Assembly (NCBI GenBank): GCA_964612485.1
Contig: CAZTFF010000001.1
Location: forward strand, 251,808-315,807
Length of the DNA: 64,000 nucleotides
Direction of reading: 5' to 3'
From: JAFGNV01 sp964612485
Lineage (GTDB): Bacteria; Chloroflexota; Anaerolineae; 4572-78; J111
Part shown: piece after piece, positions 1-8,599 of the stretch
How the letters are laid out: each line of letters starts with the position of its first letter
Position numbering within the stretch: position 1 is the first letter of the stretch
Program-made: the position numbers and the translations under genes
Notes under the pieces: model-generated
What the model saw: only the letters and a program-made list of their open reading frames with translations
What the model was told of the DNA's origin: nothing
The model's database searches: none

Positions 1-162
1 GCTGACAACTTTGCCCACGTTTTGCATTAACAACGCCATTAGTTTTGTTTCTTTGGGCGTCAGGTGGATCTGACCGCCATTTTTCTTGAGGCAAGATTTT
101 TCCAAATCTAACGACATATTGCCGGCTTCCACTTTTTTGGGGGCTGAATTTTGACGAGGCAT
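1..162 (-). CDS. Winged-helix (OmpR/PhoB C-terminal type) DNA-binding protein, partial
   Basis: The first 54 codons of a gene that leaves the window at base 1. After about 15 basic and polar residues the protein enters a sequence typical of the OmpR/PhoB effector domain: a short strand pair, then IHLTPKETKLMALLMQN, the first helix of the winged helix. An ATG at 160-162 follows a GGAGG at a spacing of about 8, so this is a true start and no receiver domain precedes the DNA-binding domain. In ordinary OmpR-family regulators a roughly 120-residue receiver comes first. This is therefore either a stand-alone winged helix or one with a receiver behind it. The separate receiver at 325-696, transcribed just upstream, is a possible partner. 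The C-terminal half is not visible. Confidence 0.7.
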   Translation of the reverse strand, partial: MPRQNSAPKKVEAGNMSLDLEKSCLKKNGGQIHLTPKETKLMALLMQNVGKVVS

Positions 163-324
163 AAGCGTTCCTCCAACCAGATTCTTTAACTTAGCTTAAT
201 TAAGATTTGTCCCCATTATAGCAAGAGAGATTCTAAAAATCTATAGGACGTCTGTCCTGTAACTGTTAAGGAACGATAGTCTTTAAGTACCATCGAGCGC
301 CGGCAACACTTTGCCAATGAGAAT

Positions 325-696
325 TTATTTGTTCATTACTTCCTCTACCTTTTCTATCAAGGCAATCGGGCTGAAGGGCTTGGTAAAATAATCATCGGCC
401 CCCGCCTCTCTTCCGGCCTTAATGTCACTTTCTTGGCCTTTAGCCGATAACATCACAACGGTAATATTGGCTGTGTCAGGATCGTTTTTTAGTTGACGGC
501 ACACTTCCAACCCATCTACGTTGCTGCCGGGCATCATAATATCCAGTAAAACGATGTCTGGATGTTCGTTCTGAGCTAATTCCAGAGCTTGCTGGCCGTT
601 TTCAGCCGCCAAAATCTGGTAGTCGCCAATTTCCAGCGTTACCTGTACCAGTTCTCTTACTTCAAGCTGGTCGTCTACAATTAAAATTTTTTTCAT
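325..696 (-). CDS. Stand-alone CheY-like response regulator receiver
   Basis: A 123-residue single receiver domain with no output domain. The acidic pair D8-D9, phosphoacceptor D52 in IVLLDIMMPG, the conserved S in VMLSAKG and the lysine of YFTKPF are all present, so phosphotransfer should work. It starts at the ATG at 694-696 behind a GGAGG about 10 bases upstream. It lies downstream of the five-GAF hybrid kinase and upstream of the winged-helix gene on the same strand, with 128- and 162-base gaps. A reasonable inference is that a kinase of this island phosphorylates it and that it acts by protein contact, but no partner is shown by the sequence. Confidence 0.88.
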   Translation of the reverse strand: MKKILIVDDQLEVRELVQVTLEIGDYQILAAENGQQALELAQNEHPDIVLLDIMMPGSNVDGLEVCRQLKNDPDTANITVVMLSAKGQESDIKAGREAGADDYFTKPFSPIALIEKVEEVMNK

Positions 697-824
697 CAGG
701 ATAAATCCTCCATCAAAATTTCTTTTTTGAGGTTGTGTCAGCAGGTTTGGATTTTCATATTTTACATAAAGTTAATAATCTTATTAATCATGGCCGGTTG
801 ATCTTGGTGATGTATCAAAATCCA

Positions 825-3800
825 TCATTTTATTCGTTCGATGGGTTGTGAGAGGGGAAGCGTAAAGTAAACGGTGGTACCCACGTCCGGTTCGCTTTCG
901 ATCCATACTTCTCCTCCGTGCTGCTCGATGATGAGCTTGCTGGTGGCTAACCCCAGGCCGCTGCCGCTGATGCCGGTATGCGAAGGGTTGGCTCGATAAA
1001 AGGGTTTAAAGAGATGTTCTTGTTGTTCCGGCGTCATGCCAATCCCCTCGTCTTGCAAGCTTATTTCCACGTTTTCGGCTTTCGATTTTCCCCGGATCGT
1101 GATGGTCGCGCCTTTGGGTGAGTAATTAATGGCGTTGGTCAGCAGGTTTTGCCCCACCTGCGTTAATCGGAAAGGATCGCCCTCAATAGGTGGCAGCGCT
1201 GTTAACCCCTCCAAATTTATGATATGGCCGGCTGCTTTTTCGGCGCATAGCACCACCACCTCTTCCATAAGCGCCGCGAGCTTCACCTCTTCCAGTTTTA
1301 AGTCCATGCCGTGGCCGGCTTCCAACCGGGAGAGGTCTACCAGTTCTGTAACAATTTTGGCTAAATGGCTCGATTGTTCGTTAATCATACTTAAATAATG
1401 CCGCTGCCGCTCGGCGTTGAGATCGCGGCTTAGCAGGATTTCGCTGAAGCCCAGGATGGATGTCAGCGGTGTTCGCAATTCGTGAGCGGTAGTGGTAAGC
1501 AGATCGCTTTTGAGCCGGTCGATTTCCCGCAGGCGGGTGACATCTTGAATAATGGTTACGGTCCCTTGCGGTTTCCCCTGGTCGTCCTCAACCAGCGCGG
1601 TCCGCGCCCGGAGAACTTTTTTCCGGGAGTCTTGAACGTCTTTCGGCTGGATATCAACTTCATATCCGCTGCTCCGTTTTTCAAGGGCGTAGCGGACCAT
1701 TTCGCGCAGCCGGTTATCTTTGATGCCGGTTCCAATCTCACGCCCCCACATCTCTTCCAGTTTGATGCCCAGCAGCGTTTCGGCTGCCGGATTGGCCAGG
1801 ATCACTCTATGATCCGGGTCGGTCACAATTAAGCCATCGGCTACAGATTGCAAAATGGCGTCAATTTTATCGCGGGCGTCGGCGGCTTCCAGCATGGTTT
1901 GTTCCAGTTTGGCGGTCCGTTCCCGCACCAGGTCTTCCAGATGTTCGCGATATTCGTTGAGCTTGGCCTCGGCCCGTTTGCGTTCGGCAATTTCTTCTTG
2001 GGCCTGTTCAAACAGGCGGGCATTTTCAATGGCGATGGCGGCCTGGTCGGCCAGTAATTCCAGCATGCGGAGTTCCGTATCTGGCAGCACGTGGGGCCGG
2101 TGATACTCAATATTCATCACCCCGACAACGCGGCTGCCAATTTTAAGGGGAAGGCTGGCAATAGCCCCGTATCGTTCTGGATAGGCATCGGTGTAAACCG
2201 GATGCTCGCGGATATTCGGCACCATAATTGGCTCCCCGTGTTGGGCTACGGTATACGTTAAATCAGAGGGGGAAGGCTCCGGTATCTCATATTCTGTGCC
2301 TTCAACCCACAACGCAGCGCCAAAAATGAGTTTTTGATTTTGATACAAATAGATGCGCGCGCTTTGCAAATTGGTGAGAAGGTTGGCACTTTCCAAAATG
2401 GCCTCAAGAACGGTTTCTAACTCCAAACTGGAGGTCAAACTTAGCCCGGCCTGGCGAATGGCTTCCAGATCGGCCACGTGTTGTTTGGTGGCTTCAAAGA
2501 GCCGCACATTTTCAATGGCTACGGCGGTTTGGCCGGCAATGGCCACCATCAGGTCCAAATCCTGTTCGGTCAGATCGCGCTCCTCCGGCGGATTGAACGC
2601 TACCATCGCGCCCAGTATCTTGTTCCGGTAATGGAGGGGAGTAGCCATCATCGCGCCCGCGTTGAGTTTGCGCCGGGTGGCTTGCAGAGTTGCGTTTTCA
2701 TCAGAAAAAGTCACCTCCTTTGGCGCGAGAATGGGATTCTTGCGGCGGATAATCTGGCCCACGGCCCCCTCCCACACCTCATCGAAAGTTGCCGGAGGTG
2801 GGTGGCCCGGGCCGGACCCGCCGGTTACATAATGGGTGAGTTCTTTGGCTTCAATATCCAGGGTGATCAGGATGGCGTGGGTCACGGATAATGTTTCTAT
2901 AAGGCCGTCAACCACAATTTGTAGAAGTTCGGGCAGGTTTTCAAACGCAATCAGCGAGCGGGTGGTGCGGTATAAGGCATCGGTTTGGGTTAAGGCTCTT
3001 TCTGTTTTTTCAAATAATTGGGCGTTTTCAATGGCTACGGCGGCCTGGCTGGCAAAAACCTGGGCCAACTCAGCGTCTGCTTCGCCATAGGCGGCCACCT
3101 GTTGGCCGTTGAGCATGAGGTAGCCGATAACTTTGCCTCTGACAAGCAAGGGCACGCCCATCCATCCATGAATTTGCTCGGCGTGCCCCCAGGCCAGGTA
3201 GCGTGAATCGTTCTGTACATCCGGCAGGTAGATGGGCCATTGGCTGCGTTCCATTTCGCCAAAGAGAATGTCTTCTCCGGCGGGGTAGCTGTAACCGAGA
3301 ACCTCGTCCAGGTTTTCAAAGCCGCGCCCGGCAACCACGCGCAATTGATCATTCTCAAGCAGTAGAACACTGGCGCTTTTGTAGGGGATCACTTTTTCCA
3401 GTTGGGTTAAAATGGTGTCTAAAACCTGGTTCAGATCAAGCGCCGAGGTCAGGGCCACCGTTGCTTCACGGAGCGTTTCAGCCTCCTGCCGCCGTTTTGC
3501 TTCTGCTTCCAATAACTGCGAGTTTTCCAGGGCAATGGCGGCGGCGTTGGCCAAAGGTTGCAGGCGTTCGGTATCTTCAGGGGTAAAGCCGTTGACCCGA
3601 TCGCTGTCCAGGCGCAAAATGCCCAACACGCGGTCTCTCAGGCAGAGGGGGGCGGTAATGTTTGATCTTACCCACGCGGTCTCTTCAAAGATAACCCAGC
3701 GGGGGTCTTGATGGGTATCGGCGATAACCATGGGTTTTTTTGTTTCCACTACCAGCGTATCAATTTCAAGTTCCTGGAGTGATTGCACCAGATCGGTGAA

Positions 3801-4931
3801 GGCGGCCTGATCGCCAAAGGCTTCGTAGCCCTGCCAGCGGGCGATCCGAAGCATATTGCGCTCAAGCAGCATAATGTGGGCCGCTTTGAAGGGAACCAGG
3901 CGTTGGACCTGGCGAAGAATTTCATCTAATACGTCAATGTAGCTTACCTGCGAGGTCAGCGCCAGTGTTACTTCCGTTAATGTTTCGGCCAGCAGCCGTT
4001 GGTCGCGTTCGGCTTCCAGCAGCCCGGCGTTATTCAGGGCGATACCGGTTTGTTCGGCAAAGGCTTGCAGGCGTTTGGCCTGGGTATCGGTAAAGAAGCC
4101 GGGGATACGGCTGGCTAGATTGATGAAGCCTACAATTTTATCGCGGATACGGATAGGCGAACCGGCGTAGGAATGTATCCAGCGCGTTTCCGGCGTGTCA
4201 ACCCAGACGGCGTCTTCTTTGGTGGTGGGGATGACAATATATTGGCCGTGCCGGTACATTTGTTGCAGGGTGGGGATTTCTTCAATTATAAAATACTCGC
4301 CCACCATGGTGGGCAGGCCCCGTTCCCGGTAGCCGCGCCCGCCAACCACATTGGCCCGATCCGCCTTGATGAGCATGATGTTGGCTGTATCGTGAGGAAC
4401 CACGCGCCCTACATTGGCCAAAATGCGGTCCAGTACTTCGTCCAGGTTCAGGGTGCTGTTGAGCGCGGCAATAATATCGCGGAGCGCTTCGGCAATTTCG
4501 CGTTGTTCCCGTTCCGCCATTTCAATCCGTTTGCGTTCAATGGCATACCGCAGGGCGCGAACCAGCCCGTAGCTTTCTACATGGCCTTTCACCAGATAAT
4601 CCTGCGCCCCGGTTTGCACCGCTTTTACAGCCAAAACCTCATCGTTGGTGCCGCTCATTACCACAATGGGCATATCGGGCGCGGCCTGGTGCATCAGGCT
4701 GACGGTCTCCAGGCCGTTTTGATCCGGCAAAGAAAGGTCTAACAAAATAATATCAAAGGGGTCTCCATTTTGTACCGTTGATCGGGCATCATCTAAACAG
4801 CCAACGTGGACCAGGTCGAAGCGGCTGGATAGAGAACGCCGACGCTCTTCGGCCAGCATTTCGTTGACCAGCCGGGCATCGCCCGGGTTATCTTCAACCA
4901 ATAAAATTTTGATGGTTGGGCTGTTTTCCAT
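825..4931 (-). CDS. Hybrid histidine kinase: receiver, five GAF domains, PAS, HisKA, HATPase
   Basis: A 1368-residue cytoplasmic sensor kinase without membrane segments. In order: an N-terminal receiver (about residues 5-130, phosphoacceptor D65 in IILLDLSLPD, lysine in DYLVKG), five successive GAF domains (about 150-300, 315-475, 490-640, 655-810, 825-985), a coiled coil, a PAS domain (about 1035-1140), the HisKA dimerisation helix with TTAHELRTPLTSILGF, and an HATPase_c domain with N-box NLLTNAINYSPKG and G-boxes DEGIGM and GSGLGLATS. Every catalytic motif is intact. GAF domains usually bind small ligands or chromophores, but no phytochrome-type chromophore cysteine is evident. The GAF units share the linker pattern LxxxxxALTSxLxLxxVLxxIL, which suggests internal duplication. 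The two Rcp1-like receivers lie just upstream. The start is the ATG at 4929-4931, with no clear ribosome site. Confidence 0.9.
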   Translation of the reverse strand: MENSPTIKILLVEDNPGDARLVNEMLAEERRRSLSSRFDLVHVGCLDDARSTVQNGDPFDIILLDLSLPDQNGLETVSLMHQAAPDMPIVVMSGTNDEVLAVKAVQTGAQDYLVKGHVESYGLVRALRYAIERKRIEMAEREQREIAEALRDIIAALNSTLNLDEVLDRILANVGRVVPHDTANIMLIKADRANVVGGRGYRERGLPTMVGEYFIIEEIPTLQQMYRHGQYIVIPTTKEDAVWVDTPETRWIHSYAGSPIRIRDKIVGFINLASRIPGFFTDTQAKRLQAFAEQTGIALNNAGLLEAERDQRLLAETLTEVTLALTSQVSYIDVLDEILRQVQRLVPFKAAHIMLLERNMLRIARWQGYEAFGDQAAFTDLVQSLQELEIDTLVVETKKPMVIADTHQDPRWVIFEETAWVRSNITAPLCLRDRVLGILRLDSDRVNGFTPEDTERLQPLANAAAIALENSQLLEAEAKRRQEAETLREATVALTSALDLNQVLDTILTQLEKVIPYKSASVLLLENDQLRVVAGRGFENLDEVLGYSYPAGEDILFGEMERSQWPIYLPDVQNDSRYLAWGHAEQIHGWMGVPLLVRGKVIGYLMLNGQQVAAYGEADAELAQVFASQAAVAIENAQLFEKTERALTQTDALYRTTRSLIAFENLPELLQIVVDGLIETLSVTHAILITLDIEAKELTHYVTGGSGPGHPPPATFDEVWEGAVGQIIRRKNPILAPKEVTFSDENATLQATRRKLNAGAMMATPLHYRNKILGAMVAFNPPEERDLTEQDLDLMVAIAGQTAVAIENVRLFEATKQHVADLEAIRQAGLSLTSSLELETVLEAILESANLLTNLQSARIYLYQNQKLIFGAALWVEGTEYEIPEPSPSDLTYTVAQHGEPIMVPNIREHPVYTDAYPERYGAIASLPLKIGSRVVGVMNIEYHRPHVLPDTELRMLELLADQAAIAIENARLFEQAQEEIAERKRAEAKLNEYREHLEDLVRERTAKLEQTMLEAADARDKIDAILQSVADGLIVTDPDHRVILANPAAETLLGIKLEEMWGREIGTGIKDNRLREMVRYALEKRSSGYEVDIQPKDVQDSRKKVLRARTALVEDDQGKPQGTVTIIQDVTRLREIDRLKSDLLTTTAHELRTPLTSILGFSEILLSRDLNAERQRHYLSMINEQSSHLAKIVTELVDLSRLEAGHGMDLKLEEVKLAALMEEVVVLCAEKAAGHIINLEGLTALPPIEGDPFRLTQVGQNLLTNAINYSPKGATITIRGKSKAENVEISLQDEGIGMTPEQQEHLFKPFYRANPSHTGISGSGLGLATSKLIIEQHGGEVWIESEPDVGTTVYFTLPLSQPIERIK

Positions 4932-4940
4932 GAGAATTTT

Positions 4941-5378
4941 CTAATCGGCCGGTAATTTTACTACATTGAGCCAAAAGGTTTCAATGGATTTTATAACGGT
5001 GATAAATTGATCAAGATCAACCGGTTTGGTAATGTAACAGTTGGCATGCAGGTAATAGGTTTTTAAAATATCTCGTTCGGCTTCGGAGGTGGTAAGTATG
5101 ACCACCGGAATCCGCTTCAGGTCAGGGTCTTGTTTGATTTCGGCCAGCACTTCGTACCCGTCTTTTTTGGGCAGGTTGAGATCAAGTAGGATCACGTCAG
5201 GGCGCGACGCATCAGCATGCGGCGTTTCTCGACGCAAAAAGGCCAGGGCTTCTACGCCATCCGTAACCACATTGATTTCGTTATTGACTTTACCCTCTTT
5301 AAAGGCCTCAAGTGTCAACCGGATGTCGCCGGGGTTATCTTCTACCAGTAGAATTTTTATCGCATTTTCCTCAGCCAT
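4941..5378 (-). CDS. Rcp1-like single-domain response regulator (first copy)
   Basis: A 145-residue receiver. The VEDNPGDIRLT start, the insertion-bearing loop ahead of RPDVILLDLNLPKKDG (phosphoacceptor D66) and the end HANCYITKPVDLDQF mark it as the Rcp1 family, the receivers that pair with cyanobacterial phytochrome Cph1-type kinases. The start has AGGAG seven bases upstream. It is 9 bases from the five-GAF kinase and 42 bases from a paralogue that shares most of its residues, so the two are a recent tandem duplication in one operon. Function by partner contact is inferred from the family. Confidence 0.88.
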   Translation of the reverse strand: MAEENAIKILLVEDNPGDIRLTLEAFKEGKVNNEINVVTDGVEALAFLRRETPHADASRPDVILLDLNLPKKDGYEVLAEIKQDPDLKRIPVVILTTSEAERDILKTYYLHANCYITKPVDLDQFITVIKSIETFWLNVVKLPAD

Positions 5379-5420
5379 CTACAGCTCCTTAAACCTGATA
5401 GCCTTTTGAAGACAGGCTGT

Positions 5421-5867
5421 TTAGCTGGGCGGTAATTTTACCACGCTGAGCCAAAAAGATTCGACCGATTTGACCACGGTGATAAACCGTTCCAGATCAA
5501 CCGGTTTGGTGATGTAACAGTTGGCGTGCAGGTTGTAGGTTTTTATAATATCCTGTTCCGCCTGCGAGGTGGTTAAAATCACCACCGGAATGCGCCGTAA
5601 ATTCTCGTCCTTTTTGATCTCAGCCAGCACTTCCCGGCCATCTTTTTTGGGCAGGTTGAGATCAAGCAGGATCACATCCGGGCGAGGGGCATGGGTATAC
5701 GGTTCTTCCCGGTACAAAAACGCCAGGGCTTCCACGCCATCCGTGGCAACATTCAAATTGTTGCTGACCTTTCCTTCTCTGAACGCTTCTTGCGTTAGCC
5801 GGACATCGCCGGGGTTGTCTTCTACCAGTAAAATTTCAATCGGCTGGCCGGCCGGTTCATAGGTCAT
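5421..5867 (-). CDS. Rcp1-like single-domain response regulator (second copy)
   Basis: A 148-residue receiver closely similar along its whole length to its neighbour at 4941-5378, with phosphoacceptor D69 in RPDVILLDLNLPKKDG and the conserved TKPVDLERF end. The start has AGGAG eight bases upstream. The PAS/GAF kinase whose H-box resembles that of Cph1-type phytochrome kinases lies 61 bases upstream on the same strand, with a palindromic element in between. Rcp1-type regulators are generally the phosphoacceptors of such kinases, so these two receivers are the likeliest partners of the 5929-8574 kinase. The receivers differ mainly at the N-terminus and in the loop before the phosphoacceptor. 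Confidence 0.88.
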   Translation of the reverse strand: MTYEPAGQPIEILLVEDNPGDVRLTQEAFREGKVSNNLNVATDGVEALAFLYREEPYTHAPRPDVILLDLNLPKKDGREVLAEIKKDENLRRIPVVILTTSQAEQDIIKTYNLHANCYITKPVDLERFITVVKSVESFWLSVVKLPPS

Positions 5868-5897
5868 GGTTCATCTCCTTATTGGTTTCGGTTTCAT

Positions 5898-6027
5898 TGA
5901 GTCCTTGTGGATCCAAAATTTTAGTTGCTTACGGATTACCTCCCTCAATCCCCATCTCAGGAGGGGAAGTCCACTCCTCCCCCTTTTGAGGTGGATTTAG
6001 AGAGGGTAAATTTGGATCTGCTGAGTC
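5898..6027. repeat. Palindromic mobile-type element fused to the end of a kinase gene
   Basis: The core is a long GC-rich near-palindrome (CCTCCCTCAATCCCC paired with its complement pattern across 5938-6006). Its edges are inverted copies of GGATCCAAAATTTTA (from about 5909) and TAAATTTGGATC (from 6007). The same edge sequence, AGATCCAAATTTACC, borders the element at 21309-21420, so both belong to one family. TGAGTC occurs at 5898-5903 and again at 6022-6027 and could be a short target duplication. The element overlaps the 3' end of the kinase gene and provides its last 32 or so codons and its stop. Confidence 0.65.
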
Positions 6028-8574
6028 TGGTATCGTGAAGTAGAATGTAGAACCTTTACCCGGCTGTGAGTCTACCCAAATACGGCCGTTGTGGCGTTCG
6101 ACAATTTTTTTGCAAACGGCCAGGCCAATGCCGGTGCCGGAATATTGATGCCTGTTATGGAGCCGTTGAAAAATGATAAAAATCCGTTCGGCGTATTCCG
6201 CCTCAATGCCAATTCCGTTGTCTTGTACGGCAAATTTCCACTTGTCATTGTGATGCTTTTCCGCCGAGATGTGGATTTCCGGCGGTGTCTCGCTGCGAAA
6301 TTTGATGGCGTTGCTGATCAAGTTTTGAAAGAGTTGTTCCATCTGCATCGTATCGGCCATGATCACCGGCAGCGAGCCATAAGTAATGGCGGCTCCGGTT
6401 TCTTTGATGGCCGGTTCCAGGCTGCGAATGACCTGTTCAACAACGGCCCGGCAATCGGTGGGTTCAAACATTTTTTCCCGCGTACCTACCCGCGAATATA
6501 GCAGCAGGTCGTTGATGAGCCGCTGCATGCGGGTGGCGCCGTCCACGGCGTAATTGATAAAATCGTTGGCGTCCTCATCCAGTTGATCCTGATAGCGCCG
6601 CGCCAGCAGTTGCACATAGCTGGTCACCATTCGTAAAGGTTCTTGCAAATCGTGCGAGGCCACATAGGCAAATTGTTCCAGTTCGGCGTTAGAACGCTCC
6701 AGCTCCCGGGTCTGGTTAACCAGCGCTTCGGTTCTTTTTTCGACCCGTTCTTCCAGTTCTTCGTTGATTTTTTGCAAGGACTTTTCGGCCTCTTTGCGTT
6801 CAGTGATGTCGGTGACCATCGTGGCCAGGGCCTGGGGCCGGTCGTCATCATCACAAATAACAAATATGGTTTGGTCAACGGGTATCAGTGTTTTGTCGGT
6901 TCTTTTCAACAAGCTCTCACCCCGCCAAATGCCTTTTTCAGAACTCATGGCGGTGATTTTTTGTTGGATGGCTTTCCAATCTTCTGCCTGGTAAAATTGG
7001 GCCAGGGAACGGCCGGCAGCCTGATCTGTATCGGCATAACCGGCCAATTTGGCTCCGGCGGGATTAATGTAAATGATACGCTGTTCTTCCAGGCTCATGA
7101 GGGCGATCAGATTGGATGCGTTTTCTATAATGGCCAGCCGGTGCGCGTTTTCATCAAAGAGTTGGGCGTTAGAAAGGGCTACGGTTAGCTGGCTGGCCAC
7201 GATCTGTAAGGTTCTTACTTCTTCTACACTAAAATGGTGGCGCAGCGTGTGCTGCACATCCAGCACGCCCAGCAATCGCTGGCCCAGATAGAGGGGAATT
7301 GCCGCTTCAGAGCGGGTATCGGGCAGCAGCGGGTTGGGCAAATGGTTAGGGTCCTGGCTAACGTCGTTAACAATAACCGGTTCCAGCGCGCGGGCCGCGC
7401 GGGCCACCAGGCTTTTTTCGGCCTGGAGCGAGATGACGTGGCCGTGCCGTTTCATTTCCCGGCCTGCTTCGCCGGTTCCCTCCCGCACAACCAGCAGTTC
7501 TTCCTGGTTTGGCTGCGGCTCAGAAAATTCTGAAAAATTTTTGTTGTATAGATACACGTGAGCGTGGTAATAGCCAAATGTTTTTTGCAGCCGGTTAACA
7601 ATTTCTTTCAGTAAAATATCGGGATCGCGTAAGGTGGTGAGTTGCCGGCCAAAGGCGTAGGCCAGGTCTTCGCGTTGTTCTACTTTTTTGCGCTGCAAGG
7701 CGTTTACAAACATTTCGGCCATAATTTTAAGCAGCCAGATGTCCTCTTGGTCCCAGCTTTTTTCGGTTCGGACCGAGTCGAACCCTAACAAACCAACCAG
7801 CGCGCCGTGATAGATCATTGGTACATTGATCAGCGACCGGATTTGGTGCGATTGAAACAGGGCCTGTTCAATGGCTGCCTCGGCGGGCATGTCGGCTACC
7901 TGAGGAACATACACAATTTCGGATTTTTTGATACGGTTGGCAAACCATGGGAAATTATCAAGGGGCAAGCCTTGCACGTTTTTCCTTTGCGAGATGATTC
8001 CGCCGGCGCACCATTCGTACGTATTGTCCATCTGAGATCTATCCGGCGAAAGGGTGAAAATGTAGCTGCGATCAACGCCCGTCATCTGGCCGATGGTTTT
8101 TAGCGCCTGGTCAATGCCCCGGTCAATTTCATCGGGGGGCAGGTTGATAAATTGAGTGGAGAGCGAGGTGATCAGTTTCTCCAACTCCGATCTGGCATAC
8201 AGAGCGGTTTCGGCCTGATGTTCTTTGGTAATGTCGCGGGCAACAGCATAAACAAGCTGTTCTTCAGGAAACGCCGTCGCGTTCCAGAGTAGCCATTTGA
8301 TAGCGCCATCTTTGCAGATGTAACGATTCTTAAAGTTTACAGTATTTTCTTTGCCGTTGGCTAACTGGGCGGTTTCAACAATGGTTTTTTGCCGGTCATC
8401 GGGATGCACAAATTCGACAAAGGGTTTGGTCATTAGCTCTTCAAGGGTATAACCGGTTGCCGATTCCCAGGCCGGATTAAGGTGTTTGAAATAGCCGTTT
8501 AAATCGGCAATACACAGCATATCAAGCGAGAGGGAAAAGAAGCGGGCTTGATGGTTTATGTCGAAATGGCTCAT
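5929..8574 (-). CDS. Histidine kinase with PAS, two GAF, PAS and a phytochrome-type HisKA/HATPase
   Basis: An 881-residue cytoplasmic kinase. A PAS domain (about residues 10-125, with CIADLNGYFKHLNPAWE) is followed by a GAF (about 135-295), a second GAF (about 310-470), another PAS (about 480-600), a coiled coil with ERVEKRTEAL, a HisKA helix with AYVASHDLQEPLRMVTSY and an HATPase_c (N-box FQNLISNAIKF, QDNGIGIE, GTGIGLAVCKKIVERH). The SHDLQEPLR H-box is the form found in Cph1-like kinases that work with Rcp1 regulators, two of which follow immediately. The final 32 or so residues, after FYFTIP, are rich in proline and glycine and are encoded by a palindromic element (5898-6027) that also supplies the stop codon. 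That tail is an acquired extension rather than part of the ATPase fold. Confidence 0.9.
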   Translation of the reverse strand: MSHFDINHQARFFSLSLDMLCIADLNGYFKHLNPAWESATGYTLEELMTKPFVEFVHPDDRQKTIVETAQLANGKENTVNFKNRYICKDGAIKWLLWNATAFPEEQLVYAVARDITKEHQAETALYARSELEKLITSLSTQFINLPPDEIDRGIDQALKTIGQMTGVDRSYIFTLSPDRSQMDNTYEWCAGGIISQRKNVQGLPLDNFPWFANRIKKSEIVYVPQVADMPAEAAIEQALFQSHQIRSLINVPMIYHGALVGLLGFDSVRTEKSWDQEDIWLLKIMAEMFVNALQRKKVEQREDLAYAFGRQLTTLRDPDILLKEIVNRLQKTFGYYHAHVYLYNKNFSEFSEPQPNQEELLVVREGTGEAGREMKRHGHVISLQAEKSLVARAARALEPVIVNDVSQDPNHLPNPLLPDTRSEAAIPLYLGQRLLGVLDVQHTLRHHFSVEEVRTLQIVASQLTVALSNAQLFDENAHRLAIIENASNLIALMSLEEQRIIYINPAGAKLAGYADTDQAAGRSLAQFYQAEDWKAIQQKITAMSSEKGIWRGESLLKRTDKTLIPVDQTIFVICDDDDRPQALATMVTDITERKEAEKSLQKINEELEERVEKRTEALVNQTRELERSNAELEQFAYVASHDLQEPLRMVTSYVQLLARRYQDQLDEDANDFINYAVDGATRMQRLINDLLLYSRVGTREKMFEPTDCRAVVEQVIRSLEPAIKETGAAITYGSLPVIMADTMQMEQLFQNLISNAIKFRSETPPEIHISAEKHHNDKWKFAVQDNGIGIEAEYAERIFIIFQRLHNRHQYSGTGIGLAVCKKIVERHNGRIWVDSQPGKGSTFYFTIPDSADPNLPSLNPPQKGEEWTSPPEMGIEGGNP

Positions 8575-8599
8575 GCGGTTTCACGCTCTGTTGGGATGC

